Assembly (NCBI GenBank): GCA_945870175.1
Contig: CAMBRJ010000159.1
Coordinates: forward strand, 1-6,992
Direction of reading: 5' to 3'
Length of the DNA stretch: 6,992 nucleotides
Source of the DNA: Gemmatimonas phototrophica
GTDB lineage: Bacteria; Gemmatimonadota; Gemmatimonadetes; Gemmatimonadales; Gemmatimonadaceae
Position numbers and translations under genes: made by a program. Below are positions 1-5,709 of the stretch, one piece after another (the stretch's first letter is position 1; each line of letters opens with the position of its first letter). Under the pieces are notes generated by a model, which was given only the letters and a program-made list of their open reading frames with translations, was not told the origin of the DNA and did no database searches.

Positions 1-3000
1 TTCAGTCGCTCGACGGCAAGGACACCACGCAGGTGACGAAGGGCAACAACAACATGTACGTGTCGCCGGAGTGGACACCGGATGGTGCGTACGTGGTGAG
101 TTCGCGCGGTGGCGGATTGGGTGGCGCGGCGAAGTTGTGGATGTACAACGTGAACGGTGGGAATGGCCTGCCGATCACGACCGAGCCCACGCTGCCGGCC
201 ACGCTGAAGCTGCTGGGTGCGGCCTTCGGCAAGGATCCGCGGTACATGTGGTTCGCCGCCCGCACCGGCGATTGGCAGTACAACAGCATCGGCGCGCAAT
301 TTCAGATCCATGTATGGGACAAGGAAACGGGGCGCGTGTCGCAGATGACGACGCGCTTCGGCTCTGGCTTCCGCCCCACGCTGTCGCCCGACGGTAAGTA
401 TTTGGTGTACGGCACGCGCTTCGAAACAAAGACGGGGCTGCGCCTTCGCAATCTGGAGACGCAGCAGGAAGACTGGCTGGCGTTTCCCGTGCAGCGCGAC
501 GACACCGAATCACGCGCGCCGATGGACGCGTATCCGGGCTTCAGCTTCATGCCCGATTCCAAGTCGGTGGTCGTGTCGTATGGCGGCGAGATCTGGCGCG
601 TGCCGGTTGATAAATCGGCGGCCACCAAGATCCCCTTTGAAGCCGAAGTGAAGCTCGAGATGGGCCCCGAAGTGAAGTTCGCGTGGAAGATCGATACCGC
701 GGCCACCTTCGCCTCGCGTCAGGTGCGTGACATTCAGCCATCGCCCGATGGCAAGCAGCTGGCGTTCTCGTCGCTGGGCCACATTCACGTGATGGCGCTG
801 CCCGGTGGCGCGCCCACGCGCGTGAGCAAGAGCCCCACGGGTGAGTTCGGCCCCGTGTGGTCGCCCGACGGCAAGTCGCTGGCGTGGGTGACCTGGGACG
901 ACGCCGCCGGTGGGCAGATCGTGCGCGCCACCTTTGACGTGAAGAAGGGTTGGACCACGCAGACGCTCACCACGTCGGCCGGCTTGTATACGGACCTCGC
1001 CTGGTCGCCCTCGGGCGACCGTCTGGTCGCGATGCGTGCCGCGGCGCGTGAGCTGCAGGAAGCGGGTGCGGCGTTCTTCGGTCCGGCCGCGGCCGACATC
1101 GTATGGCTCCCGGCCACGGGCGGCGCGCTGTCGGTGATCATGCCCAGTGGTGGACTGGGCACGCCGCACTTCACCAAGGACGCGACGCGCATCTTCGCGT
1201 ACGGTCGCGCCGGTCTACAGTCGTTCCGGTGGGACGGTACCGACATCAAGACGCACTTGAAGGTCACGGGGCCGTTGCCCCCGGGTGCCGGCGGCGAGTC
1301 GGGTGCAACGCCGGGGCTTGATGCGGCCCTCGTGGAGAAGGAGTCGAAGCACTATATCGGCGGGCGTGCCGCACGGCCGGTGGCCATGGAGACGCACCTC
1401 GATCCTGCCGAGCCGTCGCCGCCGCAGCCACCGCCAGCGTCGTTGGTGCTCATGGCGCCCAACGGTGATCAGGCGTTGGCGATGGTGGGCATGGATCTCT
1501 ACTCCATCACCGTGGCGCAGACGGGCGCGGTCGCGCCCACGGTGAACGTAGCAATGCCGGCTGCGGCCTCGGTGCCAGTGAAGAAGCTGAACACGGTCGG
1601 CGGTGAGTTCCCCACGTGGAACAGCACTGGCCGCGTGGTGCATTGGGCGCTCGGCAATTCCGTGTGGTCGTACGATCTCGATCGCGCCAAGATCGCCGAA
1701 GACTCGGCGAAGGCCGACGCGAAGGTGAAGGCGCGCGTGCGGGCCGACACCACGAAGTCGGTGAAGGACAGCATTCTGCGCGCCGACTCCATCGCCAAGG
1801 CCGACACCACCAAGAAGAAGCCACTGCCGGCGTATACGCCGGCGGAGATGAAGATCACCGTGGTGGCCCAGCGAGACTTGCCGCGTGGCGTGGCGGTGTT
1901 CCGCGGGGCGAAGGCGATCACGATGAAGGGGACGGAAGTCATCGAGAACGCCGATATCGTGGTGCGTGACAGTCGCATCGTGGCGATTGGTGCGCGCGGC
2001 AGTGTCACCATTCCCGCCGGCGCGCAGATCTTCGACGTGAGCGGCAAGACGATCATGCCCGGCATGGTGGACACACACTACCACCCGCAGTGGCTCACGC
2101 CGCAGATCCACAACACGCAGACGTGGCAGTATCTCGCTACGCTGGCCTACGGCACGACCACCACGCGCGATCCGCAAACGGCGAGCACCGACTTCCTCGC
2201 GTATACCGATCGCGTGGAGTCGGGTGAGATGATCGGCCCTCGCATCTATACCACGGGTCCCGGCGTGTTCTCGGCGGAGCCGGTGCGCGACTACGCGCAT
2301 GCGAAGGACATCATGACGCGCTACGCCAAGTACTACGACACGAAGACGCTCAAGATGTACATGAGCGGCAACCGTCAGCAGCGGCAGTGGTTGATCATGG
2401 CGGCGAAGGAGCTCGGCATCATGCCGACCACCGAAGGCGGCCTCGATCAGAAACTCAATCTCACGCACGGCATCGACGGCTACCCGGGCATCGAGCACAC
2501 GCTGCCGATCACGCCTAAGTTCGAAGACATCTTCGAGTGGTACAAGGCCACGCAGGTGACCAACTCCCCCACGCTCATCGTGGAGTACGGCGGCCCGTTC
2601 GGTGAAGGCTGGTTCTACCAAACCGAAGATCTGATGAACGACGCCAAGCTTCGTCGCTTCACGCATCCGGTGGACTTCGATACGAAGGTGCGTCGTCGCG
2701 GCGCGGGAAATGCGCCCGGACCGGCCGGCTTTGCGGTGAAGGAGGAGTATGCGATGTGGCAGCACGCCGAGGATATCGCGAAGACGGTGGCGGCGGGCGG
2801 TCGTATCGGTGTGGGTAGCCACGGCCAGTTGCAGGGACTCGGTATGCACTGGGAGCTGTGGCTGATTCAGTCGGGCGGACTCTCCACGCACGACGCGCTG
2901 CGTGCGGCCACCATCGTTGGCGCCGAGGCCATCGGGCTCGGGAGCGAGATCGGCTCGCTTGAAGCGGGCAAGTTTGCCGACCTGATCGTGCTCGACCGTG

Positions 3001-3167
3001 ATCCGCTGGTGAACATCCGCAACAGCAACAGCGTGTCGATGGTGATGGTGAACGGCCGCCTGTTCGACGGGGGCACGCTGGATGAGGTGTATCCGCGGAA
3101 GAAGCCGCTGGTGCGTCAGCCGTGGAGTTACACGCTGCCCGCGGCGGCGGCGGGCATCCGGCAGTGA
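1..3167 (+). CDS. Amidohydrolase with N-terminal TolB/PD40 beta-propeller (5' partial)
   Basis: The reading frame is open from position 3 to the TGA at 3165-3167, giving 1054 visible residues. The GTG at 33 is internal, because propeller sequence continues upstream of it without a stop. Numbering from that GTG, PD40-type blade motifs with SPDG-like cores occur near residues 8-27, 113-125, 232-246, 272-285, 320-333, 376-390, 474-490 and 525-545. A Lys/Ala/Asp-rich linker (about 548-600) leads into an Amidohydro_1 domain from about 618 to near the end. Its visible site residues are H682 and H684 (HYH), K774 (LKMY, probable carboxylated lysine) and H822 (GIEH). A GSHGQLQGLG motif carries H930 where canonical members have Asp. 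The C-terminal GSLEAGKFADLIVLD is typical of the superfamily. The family is metal-dependent, hydrolysing C-N or similar bonds; the substrate is unknown. I expect a signal peptide and roughly 100-150 residues missing to the left. It converges on the amidase gene. Confidence 0.93.
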   Translation, partial: QSLDGKDTTQVTKGNNNMYVSPEWTPDGAYVVSSRGGGLGGAAKLWMYNVNGGNGLPITTEPTLPATLKLLGAAFGKDPRYMWFAARTGDWQYNSIGAQFQIHVWDKETGRVSQMTTRFGSGFRPTLSPDGKYLVYGTRFETKTGLRLRNLETQQEDWLAFPVQRDDTESRAPMDAYPGFSFMPDSKSVVVSYGGEIWRVPVDKSAATKIPFEAEVKLEMGPEVKFAWKIDTAATFASRQVRDIQPSPDGKQLAFSSLGHIHVMALPGGAPTRVSKSPTGEFGPVWSPDGKSLAWVTWDDAAGGQIVRATFDVKKGWTTQTLTTSAGLYTDLAWSPSGDRLVAMRAAARELQEAGAAFFGPAAADIVWLPATGGALSVIMPSGGLGTPHFTKDATRIFAYGRAGLQSFRWDGTDIKTHLKVTGPLPPGAGGESGATPGLDAALVEKESKHYIGGRAARPVAMETHLDPAEPSPPQPPPASLVLMAPNGDQALAMVGMDLYSITVAQTGAVAPTVNVAMPAAASVPVKKLNTVGGEFPTWNSTGRVVHWALGNSVWSYDLDRAKIAEDSAKADAKVKARVRADTTKSVKDSILRADSIAKADTTKKKPLPAYTPAEMKITVVAQRDLPRGVAVFRGAKAITMKGTEVIENADIVVRDSRIVAIGARGSVTIPAGAQIFDVSGKTIMPGMVDTHYHPQWLTPQIHNTQTWQYLATLAYGTTTTRDPQTASTDFLAYTDRVESGEMIGPRIYTTGPGVFSAEPVRDYAHAKDIMTRYAKYYDTKTLKMYMSGNRQQRQWLIMAAKELGIMPTTEGGLDQKLNLTHGIDGYPGIEHTLPITPKFEDIFEWYKATQVTNSPTLIVEYGGPFGEGWFYQTEDLMNDAKLRRFTHPVDFDTKVRRRGAGNAPGPAGFAVKEEYAMWQHAEDIAKTVAAGGRIGVGSHGQLQGLGMHWELWLIQSGGLSTHDALRAATIVGAEAIGLGSEIGSLEAGKFADLIVLDRDPLVNIRNSNSVSMVMVNGRLFDGGTLDEVYPRKKPLVRQPWSYTLPAAAAGIRQ

Positions 3168-3169
3168 GA

Positions 3170-3197
3170 AGTGCGGCGTAAGGAGTACAGAGTACGA
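3170..3197. repeat. Degenerate 7-bp tandem repeat, consensus AGTACGG, four copies
   Basis: Two bases after the amidohydrolase stop, four consecutive heptamers can be read: AGTGCGG (3170-3176), CGTAAGG (3177-3183), AGTACAG (3184-3190) and AGTACGA (3191-3197). Against the consensus AGTACGG they differ at 1, 2, 1 and 1 positions. The last two copies contain an exact GAGTAC pair with a 7-base period (3183-3188 and 3190-3195). Four bases separate the array from the adjacent palindrome, so both may belong to one composite intergenic element. The array is short and degenerate, so chance is not fully excluded. Confidence 0.55.
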
Positions 3198-3201
3198 AAC
3201 T

Positions 3202-3291
3202 GATCACGCAGAGGCGCAGAGTGCGCAGAGTTCGCAGAGAGGTTCGCGTCGTTCTCTGCGACCCCTGCGCTCTCTGCGCCTCCGCGTGATC
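3202..3291. repeat. 90-bp imperfect palindrome built of CGCAGAG / CTCTGCG heptamers
   Basis: The left arm, 3202-3240, is the inverted complement of the right arm, 3253-3291, at 35 of 39 positions. The mismatches are 3210/3283, 3222/3271, 3229/3264 and 3231/3262. The 12-base loop is 3241-3252. Each arm is itself a direct repeat. The left arm has exact CGCAGAG at 3207, 3215, 3224 and 3233. The right arm has CTCTGCG at 3254 and 3272, with one-base variants at 3263 and 3280. Unit spacing is 8, 9 and 9 in the left arm and mirrors this in the right. The outer ends are GATCACGC and GCGTGATC. From memory, repeats of this style recur between genes in several environmental phyla, but this could not be checked here. 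It has no coding content and lies between two convergent stop codons. It could be a dispersed REP/MITE-like palindrome, a terminator, or both. Confidence 0.9.
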
Positions 3292-3298
3292 TTTTCTT
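3202..3298 (+). terminator. Probable rho-independent terminator between convergent genes
   Basis: The long palindrome would fold in RNA into a 39-bp imperfect stem with a 12-base loop. On the plus strand it is followed at once by TTTTCTT (3292-3298), a reasonable U-tract for ending the amidohydrolase transcript, whose stop lies 34 bases before the stem. On the minus strand the amidase stop (3299-3297) lies just before the stem. The sequence after the stem there begins AGTTTCG, a much poorer tract, so termination in that direction is less certain. The stem is far longer than a classical terminator hairpin. Terminator activity may therefore be a secondary use of an inserted repeat. Confidence 0.55.
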
Positions 3299-4517
3299 AG
3301 GTGTCCGCAGTTCGCAAACCTGCGTCTTGAACCGCCCCAAGTCGTACCGCGATGTCCAACAGCATCTCGTCGTTCCCGCGCGCGGCGATCAGAGACACGC
3401 CAATTGGGCAACCGTTCAACGTGCCAAAGGGCAGGGTCACCTGCGGTAGCCCACCCAGCCCGGCGATGCAGAGCAGCGCCAGCGCGCGCTCACGAAACGC
3501 CACCGTCTCCGCAGGCGGCAGTTTCAGCAGCGGGGCGATATCGGGAACGGTAGGGAGCAACAGCACCGCATTCTCCGCCAGCAACCCATCGAGGCGCGCC
3601 GTGATCTCCGTGCGGCGCTCGCGCATCACCGCGACCTCGTGAGGTTGCACCTGCGCGACGGCCTCAAAGCGTGGACCGACCTGCGGACCGAACGTCGGTC
3701 GCTCACGCGTTACCCACGCCCGGTGCGTGGTCCAGATATCGGCGTATTGCAGCACGCGAAACACGTCGAACCACGCGGGCAATCCGTCGTTGCTCACGTT
3801 CACCGGTTCCGCGTCGCCCAGCAGCGCCGTCACGCGGGCAACGGCCGGGGCGAGCGCGTCGGCAGCGCCGGGGAGCGATAAGTCAAACGCGTCCGTGGCG
3901 AGCAACAGGCGACCGGGCCTGGCCGGCGTACCGCCCAGCAGCACATCGCCAATCTGCGCGAGCAATGCCGCCTCTCGCGCGAACCATCCAACCGTATCGA
4001 AGATCGGGGCGAGCGGGCAGGCCCCGTCGAGCGAGATCCGCCCGTGCGTGGGGCGGATGCCGTAGATGCCACAGAAGCTCGCCGGCGCCCGTACGGAGCC
4101 CCCCGTGTCACTCCCGATGGCAAAGTCCACGAGGCGTCCCGCCACCGCCGCCGCCGAGCCGCTGGACGAGCCGCCAGGCACGCGGTGTGGCGCCGCCGGA
4201 TTGAGCGGCGTGCCGTAGTGCGCATTTTCGCCAGTCAGACTGAACGCCATCTCCTCCGTGTGCGTCCTGCCCGCGAGGGTGGCGCCGGCCTCGAGCAACA
4301 TCCTGGCCACGGTTGCAGTCGTCGAGGCCTCGCTGTGCGTCGCGAACCAGTCGGGGCTGCCGAAACCCGTGCGATGGCCGGATACGTCGAAGATGTCCTT
4401 CAGCCCGAACGTCAGTTCGCGTAGCGGCCCGTGGCCGACACCGGCGCGAAACACGTGCGTGTGCTTGCAGAACGCGCCAAGGTGATCGCGCTCGAGGATG
4501 CTGTCCCGTTGAGGCAT
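3297..4517 (-). CDS. Amidase-signature family amidase, AMI1-like
   Basis: This complete 406-residue protein runs from ATG at 4517 to TAA at 3299-3297. It carries the amidase-signature Ser-cisSer-Lys triad: K40 in LTFGLKDIFDV, S117 in PGGSSSGSAAAVA and S141 in GSDTGGSVRAPASFCG. The spacings of 77 and 24 residues equal those I recall for Arabidopsis AMI1 (K36, S113, S137), an indole-3-acetamide hydrolase. FGSPDW, GENAHYGTP, the TVGWFAR motif and the C-terminal GCPIGVSLIAARGNDEMLL fit the same small-amidase branch. These enzymes hydrolyse a carboxamide to acid plus ammonia; the substrate here is unknown. There is no signal peptide, so it is probably cytoplasmic. The start is supported by the AMI1-like N-terminal length and by GGTGA placed 9 bases upstream. 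The preceding gene's TAG lies one base before the ATG, implying translational coupling. A GatA role is unlikely given the short length and no visible gatB or gatC. Confidence 0.93.
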   Translation of the reverse strand: MPQRDSILERDHLGAFCKHTHVFRAGVGHGPLRELTFGLKDIFDVSGHRTGFGSPDWFATHSEASTTATVARMLLEAGATLAGRTHTEEMAFSLTGENAHYGTPLNPAAPHRVPGGSSSGSAAAVAGRLVDFAIGSDTGGSVRAPASFCGIYGIRPTHGRISLDGACPLAPIFDTVGWFAREAALLAQIGDVLLGGTPARPGRLLLATDAFDLSLPGAADALAPAVARVTALLGDAEPVNVSNDGLPAWFDVFRVLQYADIWTTHRAWVTRERPTFGPQVGPRFEAVAQVQPHEVAVMRERRTEITARLDGLLAENAVLLLPTVPDIAPLLKLPPAETVAFRERALALLCIAGLGGLPQVTLPFGTLNGCPIGVSLIAARGNDEMLLDIAVRLGAVQDAGLRTADT

Positions 4518-4518
4518 G

Positions 4519-5709
4519 CTAGCGCTTCACCGGCTCCGACCGCAGAAAGTCGATGCCTCCCGCCTGCTGTCCTACATCCACCGACGCCACCTTTTTGAGT
4601 GTGTTCAGGTCGATCACATCCACCGTGCCGGGTTCCGAGCCGACGCCTTCTACCGAGATGAACGCGTAACGGTCGTCGTCGCTCACCGCGATCCCATGCA
4701 CGACTTTGCGCGTGGTGGGAATGCGCGCGAGTTCTTTGGCCGTCGTCGCGTCAAACACCGACACCGAGGCGTCACGCTTGTTGGTGGCGATGATCCGTGT
4801 ACCGTTGTGCGTGGTGGCCCGGTTGTACACGCCGGGACCGGCGGGAATACGACGCACCAGCGTCCATGACTTGGTGTCGATCTCCACCAGGTCGCTCGAC
4901 TTGTTGCAGGCCACCCACACGCGTGTGCCATCGCGCGAGGGCTGCGCCCACGTGGGCGAGCAGGAGATGTCGCCTACCTTCGGCGGTTCCATCCCGTGAC
5001 CCGACATGTCGCTGGCCGCACCACCGTGTGCTGCATGGTCGCTCGCGCCGCGCTCAGCGGGCGCGCCTGTCATGCCCATTTCCTTCCCCTTCGTGAGGAA
5101 GAAATGCCGGCTCACCGACAGTGTGCTGGCGTCGATCTCGGCTAGCGTTTCATCCATCATGCAGGCCGAGTAGTGCTTGGTACCGTCGCTCGACAGGCGC
5201 GACCCGTGCGGCATGGTGCACGTACGAATGCGCGCGATCTCCACCATCTCCTTCGCGGCCACGACCGACACATCACTCGTTTCCATGTCGCCGTGCAAAT
5301 TGAAATTCACGACGAACACGAGCGCACCATCGGGTGACACCTGAGCGGTGGCCGGAAAGTTGCCCAGCATCACGCTGCCCAACTGCGCGTCGGTGGCCGC
5401 ATCGTACTTCACCAGCTTCCCGAATGGCGTGCCGTGCGCGATCGTCACGAAGTACTCCGTCGCGGTTGGCGTGATCGCCACACCGTGCGGGCCGGCCACT
5501 TCCATCTTCGACCAGCCCACATACTTCTCGCGCTCCACGCGCGCGCCGGCGGGTCCGAAGCGCACCAGCGCCACGCGATCGACCGATTCGCTGGCCACCA
5601 GCACGAGGTAGTCTCGTGCTGGCGGCTGCGCCGTTGTCTGCGCGCGAACGGCCGACGCCACCAACAGCATCGACGTCACGAACGCGGCGCGCATGGAGCG
5701 TAAGCTCAC
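4519..5709 (-). CDS. Exported YncE-like (YVTN) beta-propeller protein with His/Met-rich insert
   Basis: The chosen start is the GTG at 5709-5707, giving 396 residues. It overlaps the upstream TGA as GTGA and has GAAGAAGG seven bases upstream. The frame stays open to an ATG at 5754, and another ATG exists at 5694; both lack a comparable site. Residues 1-23 form a Sec signal peptide: Arg-containing start, hydrophobic core AAFVTSMLLVASA, and likely cleavage at VRA|Q. The mature part has YVTN-style blades, seen at PHGVAITPTATEYFVTIA (74-91), QVSPDGALVFVVNF (123-136), PHGSRLSSDGTKHYSACM (167-184), SRDGTRVWVACN (258-269), NGTRIIATNKRDASVSVFD (302-320) and HGIAVSDDDRYAFISVEG (338-355). Residues 211-240 are an insert rich in Met, His and Gly. 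Four Cys (164, 183, 250, 268) could form disulfides in the periplasm. Propellers of this type bind ligands or partners, or occasionally metals; the specific role is unknown. Confidence 0.9.
   Translation of the reverse strand: MSLRSMRAAFVTSMLLVASAVRAQTTAQPPARDYLVLVASESVDRVALVRFGPAGARVEREKYVGWSKMEVAGPHGVAITPTATEYFVTIAHGTPFGKLVKYDAATDAQLGSVMLGNFPATAQVSPDGALVFVVNFNLHGDMETSDVSVVAAKEMVEIARIRTCTMPHGSRLSSDGTKHYSACMMDETLAEIDASTLSVSRHFFLTKGKEMGMTGAPAERGASDHAAHGGAASDMSGHGMEPPKVGDISCSPTWAQPSRDGTRVWVACNKSSDLVEIDTKSWTLVRRIPAGPGVYNRATTHNGTRIIATNKRDASVSVFDATTAKELARIPTTRKVVHGIAVSDDDRYAFISVEGVGSEPGTVDVIDLNTLKKVASVDVGQQAGGIDFLRSEPVKR
4527..4531 (-). promoter_or_regulatory. Ribosome binding site of the amidase gene
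   Basis: On the minus strand GGTGA, which matches the 16S anti-SD region, lies 9 bases before the ATG at 4517-4515. It sits inside the last codons of the upstream propeller gene. Together with the TAGCATG junction it supports this start and coupled translation. Confidence 0.5.

Noticed and set aside
33..35. GTG at 33 as the true start of the amidohydrolase
   Set aside because: In-frame codons before it are open to the window edge and continue a propeller strand. There is no signal peptide after it, and the first blades of the propeller would be missing.
1215..2891. 558-codon minus-strand open frame inside the amidohydrolase gene
   Set aside because: It is Arg/His/Leu-rich with no domain motif, and lies opposite a frame with clear propeller and amidohydrolase motifs. 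It is a GC-rich antisense shadow.
3202..3291. CRISPR array or structured small RNA
   Set aside because: Units are 7 bases at 8-9 base spacing with no unique spacers, and the arms are self-complementary. Nothing suggests a promoter or a known RNA family.
3082..3300. Plus-strand 72-codon open frame covering the palindrome, and minus-strand frames at 3128-3340 and 2659-3411, with HAEAQ/SAQ-type periodic translation
   Set aside because: The periodic peptide is only the heptamer repeat translated. The frames overlap well-supported genes and match no family. Such frames are a typical spurious call over this kind of repeat.
1..4517. Amidohydrolase and amidase as parts of one amide-degradation cluster
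   Set aside because: They are convergent, separated by a terminator-like repeat, probably act in different compartments and share no visible regulation. Both being hydrolases is not enough to link them.
3297..4517. GatA subunit of the Asp/Glu-tRNA amidotransferase
   Set aside because: At 406 residues it is shorter than typical GatA, the motif context is AMI1-like, and no gatB or gatC is adjacent.
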